64,000 nucleotides of DNA from Deinococcus sp. YIM 77859 (GCF_000745175.1 NZ_JQNI01000002.1:1460001-1524000); one strand, 5' to 3'. Shown: positions 23,379 to 35,879, counted from the first letter of the stretch. Notes: generated from the sequence alone by a model not told the origin. Translations and numbers: made by a program.

Positions 23379-23915
23379 CTAAGGCAGCGTCTTCGCCCGC
23401 TCGAGGTGCGCCGCCACGACCGGCTGCGTCTTGGCGGCGTAGGCGAGCACCCGTGCGTCCCGACCAGGCAGGCTGCGGTACGTCTGGATAAGGTCGAGGG
23501 TCATGGCGTGGCCGTTGACCTGCACGTTCTTGTAGGCGGCATCAAAGGCAGCTCCCGACAGCGTGCTGAGGCGGTTATACAGGAGGCGCTGGTCTGCCCC
23601 CGGTTTGTCGGTCAGCCGCACGCCCTTCATGGCGGCGATGGCATTCAGCTCGTTCTGGGCACGGGTGTGCTCGGTAATCATCATCTGAGCGAAGGCGCGA
23701 ACCTGGGCATTGCTGCTCTTTTGCAGGGCAAGGCGCGAGGTCTCGATCTCCGCGAGGTTACTCATGGTCATAACTTCCATAAAGAGCACGTCGCTGTCGT
23801 TCGAGACCTGAGCGGTGCTCACGGGACCCATCGGCATCCCGGCCATCCCGCCAGCGAGGGCGGTCGGGAAAACGAGGGAGAGGGCCAGCATGGAAACAAG
23901 ACGGCGGTTTTTCAT
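23379..23915 (-). CDS. Exported DUF4142 protein
   Basis: 178 aa, ATG with GGAGG upstream. Signal peptide MKNRRLVSMLALSLVFPTALAGG. The mature part is helical (FMEVMTMSNLAEIETSRLAL, RAFAQMMITEHTRAQNELNAIA), the ferritin-like DUF4142 pattern with conserved E/H pairs such as ITEHTRA. Family members are secreted or periplasmic and often linked to stress; their biochemical role is not known. Single gene with its own terminator. Confidence 0.9.
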   Translation of the reverse strand: MKNRRLVSMLALSLVFPTALAGGMAGMPMGPVSTAQVSNDSDVLFMEVMTMSNLAEIETSRLALQKSSNAQVRAFAQMMITEHTRAQNELNAIAAMKGVRLTDKPGADQRLLYNRLSTLSGAAFDAAYKNVQVNGHAMTLDLIQTYRSLPGRDARVLAYAAKTQPVVAAHLERAKTLP

Positions 23916-24070
23916 GGCACAACCTCCAAACAGGGTGTTGACCGCAGCTTGGCAGCCTGGCCCGGCGGGTAACAGCGCCTCGCCTTCACGTGGTCATAAG
24001 TTCGGGTCAAGGAAGTTTTGAGAGTTGCTCGAAAAGGTATGCCGGCGACAGTCCGGCACCACCGTGCTGC

Positions 24071-24370
24071 TCAATCCTCCCACTCGCTGACCGGGATGAA
24101 CGCCACGCCCTCGCCCTCGGTCGCGGTGACGTTGTAGCGGGCGTCAAAGCGCACCACCAGCTCGCCCCGGTCGAAGTGCTGCGCGCTCACCACCGGCTTG
24201 CGAAACAGGTAGCCGCCCCCCTCGTCCGCCCCGATGTGGGCGGCCTTGGTAAAGCGGAATTCCACCACGTCCCCGTGGCGCAGGGTGCGAACACGAACGC
24301 GAAAGGTCTGCTCGTCTTCCTGCCTCACGTACGGATGGCTGGGTTTTTTTCTGCCAAAGAGGCCAAACAT
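24071..24370 (-). CDS. Hypothetical protein
   Basis: 99 aa, ATG 24370. MFGLFGRKKPSHPY at the N-terminus, then mostly beta-strand-like sequence (FRVRVRTLRHGDVVEFRF, GELVVRFDARYNVTA) with a conserved-looking acidic end PVSEWED. No domain recognised. The stop of the M20 peptidase gene lies two bases from its start, so it is the last gene of that operon. Confidence 0.7.
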   Translation of the reverse strand: MFGLFGRKKPSHPYVRQEDEQTFRVRVRTLRHGDVVEFRFTKAAHIGADEGGGYLFRKPVVSAQHFDRGELVVRFDARYNVTATEGEGVAFIPVSEWED

Positions 24371-24372
24371 CT

Positions 24373-25467
24373 CTAGAGCTCCTGCATCAGCCGGGTCAGC
24401 AGCCGCACATGGTCCGGCCAGCGGTCGAGACGAACGTGTTCATGGGCGGCATGAGCACCGTCGCCGGGCGCTCCCAGACCGTCCAGCGTGGGCGTGAGGG
24501 GTGCAGTGAAGTTGCCGTCGCTGCCGCCCCCCACCACCTCACCGCTGATCTCGAAGCCCAGCTCGCGGGCAAGGGCCTGCGCACGCGCGAAAAGCCCCTC
24601 CGTCCCGGGACCCCGCTCGAAGGGAGGACGGTTCAGGCCGCCCGTTACGGTAAGCCGCACGCGCGCGTCTTGTGGCCGTAGGGCCTGGATGGCCCTGGTG
24701 ATGCGCTCGCCCTCCGCCAGGGTGGAAACACGCACATCGACTTCCAGAACACACTCTGGGGGAATCACATTCGTGGCGGTCCCCCCACGAATCAGACCGA
24801 CGCTGACGGTGGTGCCCACCTCCGGGCGGGCGAGGGCCTCGACCTCCAGCACCGCGCGGGCGGCTGCGGTGATCGCGCTCGCCCCCTCTTCGGGCTTGTT
24901 CCCCGCGTGGGAAGCGACGCCGTGAAAGGTCAGCACGAAGTCGCCCACACCCTTGCGCCCCACTTTCAGCGCGTGGCTGCCAGCGACGGGCGGCTCGACG
25001 ACAAGCACCGCCCGCGCCCCCCGCGCCGCCGCCTCGATGTGCTCGCGGCTGCTGAGGCTGCCGATTTCCTCATCAGGCGTAAGCAGCACCTGCACGCCGC
25101 CCACAGGCCACCTGCCACCCAGAGCCCGCAGAGCATGAAAGGCCCCCACGATTCCGGCCTTCATGTCGTAGGTGCCCGGACCGTAGGCCCGCTCCCCCTC
25201 CACCCGAAACGGCATGGCCGCCAGCGTGCCCTGCGGCCAGACCGTATCGGCATGCATCAGCACGAGCAGGGGCCGAGCTCCCGCCTCCACCCCAAACTGA
25301 AAGCGGCGGGTGCCGCCGGGCAGGGCGCGGGTCTCCGCCCCCAGATCACGTGCCCAGCCCTCCACCGCATCCATCACGCGGTTCACAGCGACAACGTCGG
25401 TCGAGGGCGATTCGAGCTCCACCAGGGTTCGCAGGTCGGCGAGCATCGCCGCAAGGTCAGGCTGCAT
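24373..25467 (-). CDS. M20-family metallopeptidase (carboxypeptidase G2-like)
   Basis: 364 aa from ATG 25467; the upstream ATG at 25476 adds MEG. Zinc ligands and catalytic residues are visible: HADTVWPQGT, GTYDMKAG, PDEEIGS (Glu base then ligand), VVEPP and HAAHEHVR. The dimerisation domain contains HGVASHAGNKPEEG. This family includes glutamate carboxypeptidase and desuccinylase/deacetylase activities. Because a racemase and GNAT acyltransferase occur at the start of the window, it is worth noting as a candidate hydrolase of N-acyl amino acids, but it is 24 kb away and the substrate is not known. Confidence 0.88.
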   Translation of the reverse strand: MQPDLAAMLADLRTLVELESPSTDVVAVNRVMDAVEGWARDLGAETRALPGGTRRFQFGVEAGARPLLVLMHADTVWPQGTLAAMPFRVEGERAYGPGTYDMKAGIVGAFHALRALGGRWPVGGVQVLLTPDEEIGSLSSREHIEAAARGARAVLVVEPPVAGSHALKVGRKGVGDFVLTFHGVASHAGNKPEEGASAITAAARAVLEVEALARPEVGTTVSVGLIRGGTATNVIPPECVLEVDVRVSTLAEGERITRAIQALRPQDARVRLTVTGGLNRPPFERGPGTEGLFARAQALARELGFEISGEVVGGGSDGNFTAPLTPTLDGLGAPGDGAHAAHEHVRLDRWPDHVRLLTRLMQEL

Positions 25468-25474
25468 GCCCTCC

Positions 25475-25480
25475 ATGCTA
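25475..25480 (-). promoter_or_regulatory. -10 box, leaderless promoter of the M20 peptidase
   Basis: TAGCAT on the minus strand, seven bases before the ATG at 25467. Confidence 0.55.
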
Positions 25481-25550
25481 CCGCCGCCCCCACGGCAGAC
25501 GCCCCGCACCATCCGCGCAGAAGGCGGAATGCGGGGCGCTTGGGGCAACT

Positions 25551-25742
25551 TCAGGCGAGCAGGGCCACCTGCTGCGGGTCGGCTTTGAGGGTGACACGGC
25601 CCTTGAGGTACAGGTCATTGAGCGCCTGCTGCCCAAAGATCCGCGCGAGCCGGGTACTCGTCAGTTCGATGGTTCGGCCGGAGACTTTCAGGCGGACGAT
25701 ATCGATGGTTCCAGGCACCCAGGTGCAGGAAAGTTCGTGCAT
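25551..25742 (-). CDS. Small conserved-looking hypothetical protein
   Basis: 63 aa (MHELSCTWVPGTIDIVRLKV ...). A GGAGG ribosome site precedes the ATG at 25742 and the composition is normal protein, not an Arg/Pro shadow. Short beta-rich sequence with a segment RLARIFGQQALNDLYLKGRV. No domain recognised. Confidence 0.7.
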   Translation of the reverse strand: MHELSCTWVPGTIDIVRLKVSGRTIELTSTRLARIFGQQALNDLYLKGRVTLKADPQQVALLA

Positions 25743-25909
25743 TCACGCCTCCAGTGGGAGTGGGTTGATGCCCCCGCACGTGCAGGGGGGCAGGTGGTCG
25801 ACCGCTCCAGTACGCTCAGGCTAGACCGTGACCGTGCTCGCTGGGCAAGAACCAGCTTTTGCCCTCTTGAGCGAAACATCATGAGGCCCAACTTGTGGTT
25901 GACTGCCGT

Positions 25910-27904
<1,995 letters not shown>

Positions 27905-27927
27905 GTCTACGCTCGCCGAAAAGGAAG

Positions 27928-27952
27928 AAGGCCGGTCGTCACCGGCCTTTTT
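27928..27952 (+). terminator. Rho-independent terminator of the S9 peptidase gene
   Basis: AAGGCCGGT, four-base loop, ACCGGCCTT then a T tract. Confidence 0.85.
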
Positions 27953-27972
27953 CCACCCTCTTGCGGCGCGCC

Positions 27973-28710
27973 CTACTCCTCGTCGCGGCGCTTGTTGCCC
28001 CAGCCACGGTCGGCACGGGCCCGGGGGCGAAACTCGCGGTCACCGAAGTCCTGGCGGTCCTCGCGGGGACGGAAGCCCCCCTGCCCGCCCTGGTAACCGC
28101 CCTCGCGGTCACCACGGAAGCCGCCCCGATCTTCACGCGGGCGGAAGCCCCCCCGATCTTCGCGGGGACGGAAGCCCCCTTGCCCGCCCTGGTAACCGCC
28201 CTCGCGGTCACCACGGAAGCCGCCCCGATCTTCACGCGGGCGGAAGCCCCCCCGATCTTCGCGGGGACGGAAGCCCCCCTGCCCGCCCTGGTAACCGCCC
28301 TCGCGGTCACCACGGAAGCCGCCGCGATCTTCACGCGGACGGAAGCTCCCCCGATCTTCGCGGGGACGGAAGCCCCCCTGCCCGCCCTGGCTCTCGCGCA
28401 GTTCGCGCATCTCGCGGCGCAGGCCGCGGATTTCTTTGCTCTGGGCCTCGAGCATCTCCTTCATCTCGCCCAGCAGCGCGAGCAGGTCGTCAGCGTCGAT
28501 GTACTCGTCCTCGCCCTCCTCGTCCCCCGCCACGTTGCCGCCCTCTAGGGCAGCGCTCAAGCCCTCATGTTCAGCCTCCTGGGCGTCCAGCACGGGGTCC
28601 TCGTCGGGTTCGCCCTGAAGCTCGGGCAGGATGCCCCGCAGTTCTTCCGGAGTCTCGGTCGCGCCCCCGCCCATCGCGTTCGGGGTGTGCTGCCTGGTAT
28701 CGTCGGTCAT
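27973..28710 (-). CDS. Acidic coiled-coil protein with RG-rich tandem-repeat tail
   Basis: 245 aa, ATG 28710 with AAGGAAG upstream. Residues 1-75 are acidic (EDEYIDADDLLALLG), 75-110 form a coiled coil (EMKEMLEAQSKEIRGLRREM), and from about 110 to 225 the protein is low-complexity Gly/Arg/Phe (GGFRPREDRGGFR). It includes three exact-length 33-residue units (GGQGGFRPREDR..REGGYQ). Basic end RADRGWGNKRRDEE. RG/FRG repeats commonly bind RNA or drive condensates. No named family recognised; not in an evident operon. Confidence 0.78.
   Translation of the reverse strand: MTDDTRQHTPNAMGGGATETPEELRGILPELQGEPDEDPVLDAQEAEHEGLSAALEGGNVAGDEEGEDEYIDADDLLALLGEMKEMLEAQSKEIRGLRREMRELRESQGGQGGFRPREDRGSFRPREDRGGFRGDREGGYQGGQGGFRPREDRGGFRPREDRGGFRGDREGGYQGGQGGFRPREDRGGFRPREDRGGFRGDREGGYQGGQGGFRPREDRQDFGDREFRPRARADRGWGNKRRDEE
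28081..28377. repeat. Three 99-bp tandem repeats inside the RG-rich gene
   Basis: Units 28081-28179, 28180-28278 and 28279-28377 are near-identical on the plus strand, with only a few third-position changes; a partial fourth starts at 28378. Each unit encodes 33 residues. Confidence 0.9.
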
Positions 28711-28865
28711 GATCTTCCTTTCCCTGCGCCTTCCCGGTGAGCCGGGCGGCCTGCCCTCCTCGGGCGCGCAGGCGTACCCCGGAGTCTACCACCTGTGCAG
28801 CGGCGGGGCTCAGGGACAGGTACGGGAAAGCGGGGCGAAGTCCCATGACCGTTCTCCCGCGTCCC

Positions 28866-28871
28866 TATACT
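28866..28871 (+). promoter_or_regulatory. -10 box, leaderless promoter of the NMT1-type binding protein
   Basis: TATACT seven bases before the ATG at 28879. Confidence 0.7.
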
Positions 28872-28878
28872 CGCCCTC

Positions 28879-29835
<957 letters not shown>

Positions 29836-29866
29836 GGCGAAGCAGACCAGCGGGGACCCAGCCGCG

Positions 29867-30364
29867 TTATCTGCTGTCTTTGTCGCCCCCTAGGAGGTCA
29901 CCCAGGGCCCGGCTGACGTCAGAGGGCTTCTGGTATTCCTCGTCGGAAAGGCGGCCTAGGGCTGCGCGCACGTTCTCATCCGCGCCGTTGTGCTCGGCGG
30001 CCTCGATCAGGGCCCGCTTGCTGGCCGGATAATCCACGCCCCTGAGATGCTTCTGAAGCTGAATGGGATTGATTCCCGCGTCCTCGTCTCGGTCGCCGTC
30101 CCGCTCCGGTCGGTCGTCTTGGTCCTTATGGCCTCTGTGCCCGCGACCTTCCGGGCTCTCATCGTCACCTCCCCCGTTGTCGCCAAGGGCCCGGCTCACG
30201 TCGGCGGGGGTCTGGTATTCCTCGTCGGGAAGCGCGTTCAGGGCCGCGCGCATGTCCTCATCCGCGCCGTTGCGTTCGGCCGCCGCCACGAGGTCCCGCT
30301 TGCTGGCCGGGTAGTCCACGCCCCTGAGGTGCTTTTGAAGCTGGATCGGGTTGATCTTTGCCAT
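29867..30364 (-). CDS. Tandem DUF2795 protein
   Basis: 165 aa, ATG 30364 with AGGAG upstream. Two copies of ~65 residues, each with INPIQLQKHLRGVDYPASK then AAL..L.DEEYQ.P.DVSRALG, separated by a charged linker (RGHRGHKDQDDRPERDGD). DUF2795 is a small domain widely found in bacteria, function unknown. The two copies remain very close at DNA level, suggesting recent duplication or gene conversion. Lies just downstream of nothing on its own strand; recQ follows on the same strand after the upstream ribosome site region. Confidence 0.9.
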   Translation of the reverse strand: MAKINPIQLQKHLRGVDYPASKRDLVAAAERNGADEDMRAALNALPDEEYQTPADVSRALGDNGGGDDESPEGRGHRGHKDQDDRPERDGDRDEDAGINPIQLQKHLRGVDYPASKRALIEAAEHNGADENVRAALGRLSDEEYQKPSDVSRALGDLLGGDKDSR

Positions 30365-30432
30365 GTCGCCCTCCTGGGGCCAATTATCCGGGCCGGGAGG
30401 CACCGCGAAGGCTCACGGACCTTTACACCCGC

Positions 30433-32076
30433 TTAAGCCGGGAGAGGCTGAAGCAGCTCGTTTTCCAGCACGACGGGCAGCGCCAGCGTCTGGTAGCCCT
30501 GCTCGTCAAACAGCACAGTTATCTTCTCACCCTCATACCGCACCACCTGGCCCGTGCCAAAGCTGGGGTGCCGGACGCGGCTGCCCAGGGCAAAGGGCAC
30601 CTTCGTGCCCGCTTCCGCTCCCGGACTGTGGCCCGCGTCGCAGTTGTCACAGCGGCCACAGGGCGGGCTGTACTGCTCGCCGAAGTAGCTCAGCAGGTAC
30701 TCGCGGCGGCAGGCCCGCATCTCGGCGTAGCCGCGCATCATCTCCAGTCGGGACCACTCGAAGATGCGGCGGTGTTCCTGCGCCAACGCCGCCTCAGCCG
30801 CCACCTCCGGAGCCTCCGGCCCCTCAAAGGCCACCACCTGGCCGCTGGGTAGTACCTCGAGCGCCCCGACCTCCTCCAGGCGGCTCACGGCGCTCAGCAG
30901 GCGGCTGGGCGAGAGGCCGGTTTCCTCGCGCAGCTCGGCGGGGTCCACCGGCTCGGCATGCTGCTGCGCGGCCCGCAGGACCTGTTCGACTTGGTCGGCG
31001 TCCACAACAGCCGTGCCCGCGAAGAAGCGGCGCAGCTTGAGGTCGCCGGGCGTGAAAAAGAGGATGGCAGAAGCCGCTTCCCCGTCCCGTCCTGCTCGCC
31101 CGATCTCCTGGTAGTAGGCGTCGATGGACCCGGAAATGTCGAGGTGATGCACAAAACGCACGTTCGGCTTGTCGATGCCCATCCCAAAGGCGGTGGTGGC
31201 TACAATCACTTCCAGCTCATCCGCCATAAACGCGGTCTGCACGGCCTCGCGCGCGCTGGCGGTCATCCCAGCGTGGTAGGCGGCCGCCTGCACCCCACGT
31301 TCCCCCAGATCGCGTGCGAACGCTTCTGCTCCCCTGCGGGTGGCCGCGTAGACAATGCCGGGTTTGTGAGCCTCCACCACGGCCTCCAGCAGGGCCGTCC
31401 GTTTGGTGCCCTCGTCCGCGAACGGCCGAACCGCAAGGTGGATGTTGGGGCGGTCGAAGCCGCGTACGAGCACGCGGGGGTGACGCATGCCCAGCCGGGC
31501 GACGATCTCCTCCCGTACGGGCGGCGCGGCAGTCGCGGTGAGGGCCAGGACGGTCGGGTGCCCCAACGCCTCCACCACCCCGCCAAGCCGCAGGTACTCC
31601 GGGCGGAAGTCGTGGCCCCATTCGGAGACGCAGTGCGCCTCGTCGACCACGAACAGCGAGGGTTCGGCGGCCCGCAGGCGTTCTAGCGTCTCCTCGCTGC
31701 TGAGCTGCTCGGGGGCCAAGAACAGAAATTCGAGGTCACCCTCCTCCAAAGCAGCAAAGGTTGCCGCGCGCTCAGCGGGTTTCACGGTGGAGTTGATCAG
31801 GGCCGCCTGACCGGGCGCGCTTTCCTCCAGCGCCTCCACCTGGTCCCGTTGCAGCGCAATCAGGGGGGAAACGACGACGGTCGGCCCGCTCAGCGAGAGC
31901 GCCGCGATCTGGTAGATGGCCGACTTGCCGCTGCCGGTCGGCATGATGGCGAGGGTGTCGTGGCCCGCCAAGACGGACTCGATGGCTTCTTTCTGGCCGG
32001 CGTGCAGGTGATCGTACCCAAAAACGTCCTGGGCGATGCGCTGCGCGCGTTGCATGGTTTTGGTGGATCGGGGCAT
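30433..32076 (-). CDS. recQ: RecQ-type DNA helicase lacking HRDC, with tudor-like C-terminus
   Basis: 547 aa, ATG 32076 with AGGAAG upstream. Helicase core: MPTGSGKSAIYQ (motif I), VVDEAHCVSEWGHDFRPEY (motif II), ATTAFGMGIDKPNVRF and YYQEIGRAGRDG. RecQ-specific zinc cluster CRREYLLSYFG..CGRCDNC. After the RQC-like region there is no HRDC; instead a ~50-residue segment (FALGSRVRHPSFGTGQVVRY, then ITVLFDEQGYQTLAL) resembles the C-terminal module of PcrA/UvrD. D. radiodurans RecQ is longer and has three HRDC domains, so this is a distinct second RecQ-like protein. 3'-5' helicase in repair or recombination. Confidence 0.88.
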   Translation of the reverse strand: MPRSTKTMQRAQRIAQDVFGYDHLHAGQKEAIESVLAGHDTLAIMPTGSGKSAIYQIAALSLSGPTVVVSPLIALQRDQVEALEESAPGQAALINSTVKPAERAATFAALEEGDLEFLFLAPEQLSSEETLERLRAAEPSLFVVDEAHCVSEWGHDFRPEYLRLGGVVEALGHPTVLALTATAAPPVREEIVARLGMRHPRVLVRGFDRPNIHLAVRPFADEGTKRTALLEAVVEAHKPGIVYAATRRGAEAFARDLGERGVQAAAYHAGMTASAREAVQTAFMADELEVIVATTAFGMGIDKPNVRFVHHLDISGSIDAYYQEIGRAGRDGEAASAILFFTPGDLKLRRFFAGTAVVDADQVEQVLRAAQQHAEPVDPAELREETGLSPSRLLSAVSRLEEVGALEVLPSGQVVAFEGPEAPEVAAEAALAQEHRRIFEWSRLEMMRGYAEMRACRREYLLSYFGEQYSPPCGRCDNCDAGHSPGAEAGTKVPFALGSRVRHPSFGTGQVVRYEGEKITVLFDEQGYQTLALPVVLENELLQPLPA

Positions 32077-32146
32077 GAATGCTTCCTTTCAGGGCTCGGG
32101 TGGACGGTTGAACTTTCGGAATCCGGAATATGTCCGTGAGCAGCGT

Positions 32147-33148
<1,002 letters not shown>

Positions 33149-33451
33149 AGCGTCTCCCCCCCGGCAACCGGCAGGGCAGAACGCAGCCCGTTTCGGTGTC
33201 CTGGGTGCACCCTTGGCCTTGAAGTTCCTGACATACCCACCCACAGTGAAGCAAAGGGCACTCAGGCAAAGCCACCACCTTCAGAAACGGGCCTTGTTTC
33301 TTTTTAAAGCTTTAAGGAGAAAGGGCTGAATCTGCCTTCAGCCCTCACAAATGTCCGCCCGATACGCAGAGTGGCCTATGCAGCGTTCCGCGGCTTCCTC
33401 ACTGCTCACTCACCTGCTACTGTAAGGCATCACCGGAAGGAGGTGCCGTGC
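33149..33451. other. Intergenic region upstream of corA
   Basis: About 300 bases between corA (minus) and the small plus-strand ORF. It holds a perfect 12-bp palindrome TTAAAGCTTTAA at 33304-33315 and a 9-bp stem hairpin at 33322-33345. I see no protein and no recognisable Mg2+ riboswitch. It probably carries the corA promoter and leader. Confidence 0.5.
33322..33345 (-). terminator. Hairpin in the corA-33.45 kb intergenic
   Basis: AGGGCTGAA / TTCAGCCCT, six-base loop; on the minus strand followed by a T-rich stretch. No minus-strand gene lies just upstream of it, so it could be a leader attenuator of corA. Confidence 0.45.
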
Positions 33452-33565
33452 ATGACCGACAACCCCACTGGCAGCCTGACCGCGACCCTACAGGAACTTC
33501 TCGCCGCCCCCAGGAGTTACTTTGCCGCACCCCATCCCACCGGTTCCTCGCTTCTGCACGCGTAA
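33452..33565 (+). CDS. Small ORF with strong Shine-Dalgarno upstream of RIO kinase
   Basis: 37 aa (MTDNPTGSLTATLQELLAAP ...). The ATG at 33452 has AAGGAGG, a near-perfect ribosome site, nine bases upstream, and the frame ends 18 bases before the RIO kinase start. No similarity recognised. It may be a leader peptide or a genuine small protein; strong site makes translation plausible. Confidence 0.5.
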   Translation: MTDNPTGSLTATLQELLAAPRSYFAAPHPTGSSLLHA

Positions 33566-33583
33566 CGCGCCCCCGGGGCGCCC

Positions 33584-34465
<882 letters not shown>

Positions 34466-34506
34466 CTGCGCTTGCTGGCGGCAAAAACACGACTTGCCGA
34501 GTGTTC

Positions 34507-34512
34507 TAAGCT
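34507..34512 (+). promoter_or_regulatory. -10 box, leaderless promoter of the VOC gene
   Basis: TAAGCT seven bases before the ATG at 34520. Confidence 0.55.
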
Positions 34513-34519
34513 TTTCCGT

Positions 34520-34912
34520 ATGCGCACCCTCGAAACCTGCCTGTACGTGGATGACCTCAACCGGGCCGAGACCTTCTACTCGGAGGTGCTCGGCCTCCCG
34601 CTGTACGGCAAGGTGGCGGGGCGGCACCTGTTTTACCGGCTGGAGGACAGCATGCTGCTGATCTTCGACCCGCGGGCAAGCGCGCAGCCGGGCGACGTGC
34701 CCCCACACGCCGGGAAGCCGGGCGGGCACGCTTGCCTCGCCATTCGGCGGGAGGAGACGGACAGCTGGCAGGCACGGCTGGAAGAACGTGGCCTCAAGGT
34801 CACCCGTTATGCCTGGGGGGACCGCGGCGAGAGCCTGTACTTCGAGGACCCTGCCGGGAACGTGCTGGAACTCGCCCCTCCGAGCATCTGGGGCTTTACG
34901 CTGAAAGAATGA
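34520..34912 (+). CDS. VOC-family (glyoxalase/bleomycin resistance) protein
   Basis: 130 aa. Metal-site pattern of the vicinal oxygen chelate fold: LETCLYVDDLNRAETFYSEVLG at the start, GHACLAIR and YFEDPAGNVLELA with the final Glu. Could be a glyoxalase, fosfomycin/bleomycin-type resistance protein or dioxygenase; substrate unknown. Leaderless start (TAAGCT seven bases upstream). Its TGA overlaps the ATG of the next ORF (ATGA). Confidence 0.88.
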   Translation: MRTLETCLYVDDLNRAETFYSEVLGLPLYGKVAGRHLFYRLEDSMLLIFDPRASAQPGDVPPHAGKPGGHACLAIRREETDSWQARLEERGLKVTRYAWGDRGESLYFEDPAGNVLELAPPSIWGFTLKE

Positions 34913-35004
34913 GCCGTCCCCTCACCTTTCTCCTCGTCCTGCTCCCCTTCCTGCTCGCCTCGAGTGCAGCGCAGCGGCGAAAGGACGCCAAGCGTGAGCG
35001 TTAA
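34909..35004 (+). CDS. 31-aa putative membrane peptide overlapping both neighbours
   Basis: MSRPLTFLLVLLPFLLASSA followed by a basic tail QRRKDAKRER. Begins ATGA-overlapping the VOC stop and ends inside the first codons of the aldolase gene (11-base overlap). Looks like a signal/anchor segment with strong hydrophobic core. May be a translational coupling peptide or a real small membrane protein. Confidence 0.45.
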   Translation: MSRPLTFLLVLLPFLLASSAAQRRKDAKRER

Positions 35005-35818
35005 GCCCTGGCGCTCCGTGCTGTACGTTCCCGGCGACAAGCCGCGCGCGATCGAAAAGGCCCGGACGCTGCACGCCGACGCTGTCATCCTCGATCTAGA
35101 GGATGCCGTTGCCCCCGAGCACAAGGACGCGGCGCGCGGCAACGTGAAGGAGGCGTTGGCGTGGCGCTGGCCGGGACCGCTCCTCGTGCGGGTCAACGGC
35201 CTGGGCACGCCCTGGGAACATTCCGACCGCGAGATGGCCCTGCTCGCGGGCGTAGACGGCCTGGTCCTGCCCAAGGTGGAGGACGCCCGCACCGTGCGTG
35301 ACCTGCACCTGCGCGTCCCCCTCTGGGCAATGATCGAGACGCCCCTGGGCGTGCTGCGCGCCCCCGAGATTGCAGCCGTGCCGGGCGTGGCCGGCCTGAT
35401 CGTGGGTGCCAACGATCTGGCGCGGGCGCTGCGAACCCGCCCGCATCCACAGAGACTGCCACTGCTGCAGGCCCTTTCGGCGGTCGTGCTGGCGGCGCGG
35501 GCGCACGGCAAGGTACCGCTCGACGCCGTCTTTAATGACGTGCGCGACGCCCAAGGGTTTGCCCGCGAGTGCGAACAGGGCCGCATGCTGGGCTTTGCCG
35601 GGAAAACAGTGATTCACCCGGACCAGGTGGCGGCAGCGAACGCGATCTTCGGTGTGGGCGAGACGGAGGCCGAGGACGCCCGCGCCCTCCTCGCCGCCTG
35701 GCAAGAGGCCCGTGCGGCGGGCAAAAGCGTGGCGACGTACCGTGGCGCCCTGATCGAACAGATGCACGTGGACGCGGCACAGGAGGTGCTCGAGCTCTGG
35801 GAGGCCACCCGCTCCTGA
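34994..35818 (+). CDS. HpcH/HpaI aldolase / citrate lyase beta-like protein
   Basis: 274 aa from the GTG at 34994. The CitE/HpcH pattern is clear: RSVLYVPGDKPRAIEKA, ILDLEDAVAPEHK (Mg ligands), GLVLPKVEDA, MIETPLGVL and GFAGKTVIHPDQV. Family members cleave acyl-CoA or 2-oxo acids such as malyl- or citryl-CoA. It lies upstream of psuK and psuG by 60 bases, and could be part of the same transcription unit but has no known role in pseudouridine degradation. Confidence 0.9.
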   Translation: MSVKPWRSVLYVPGDKPRAIEKARTLHADAVILDLEDAVAPEHKDAARGNVKEALAWRWPGPLLVRVNGLGTPWEHSDREMALLAGVDGLVLPKVEDARTVRDLHLRVPLWAMIETPLGVLRAPEIAAVPGVAGLIVGANDLARALRTRPHPQRLPLLQALSAVVLAARAHGKVPLDAVFNDVRDAQGFARECEQGRMLGFAGKTVIHPDQVAAANAIFGVGETEAEDARALLAAWQEARAAGKSVATYRGALIEQMHVDAAQEVLELWEATRS

Positions 35819-35839
35819 GCCCTGTGCAGCGGTGGGGCG

Positions 35840-35879
35840 TTGCTTTATCACAGCAAATCGCTTTACTCTGATTAAGCAA
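35840..35879. promoter_or_regulatory. Candidate operator: inverted repeat at the psuK start
   Basis: TTGCTTTATCA (35840-35850) and TGATTAAGCAA (35869-35879) match 10 of 11 as inverted arms with an 18-base spacer. They overlap the expected promoter (TACTCT at 35864-35869, nine bases before the ATG). Could be bound by the wHTH domain of the psuK product; inference. Confidence 0.6.

Noticed and set aside
28081..28377. 99-bp tandem units as a CRISPR array
   Set aside because: No unique spacers; units are contiguous, coding repeats of 33 residues in a real gene.
27961..28548. Plus-strand frame with repeated Ala/Pro/Glu/Thr sequence opposite the RG-repeat gene
   Set aside because: Mirror of the repeat; the minus-strand frame has a ribosome site, ATG and coiled coil.
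33304..33315. TTAAAGCTTTAA palindrome as a regulator operator
   Set aside because: Short AT-palindromes are common; no second copy and no regulator linked. Kept only as a note in the intergenic entry.
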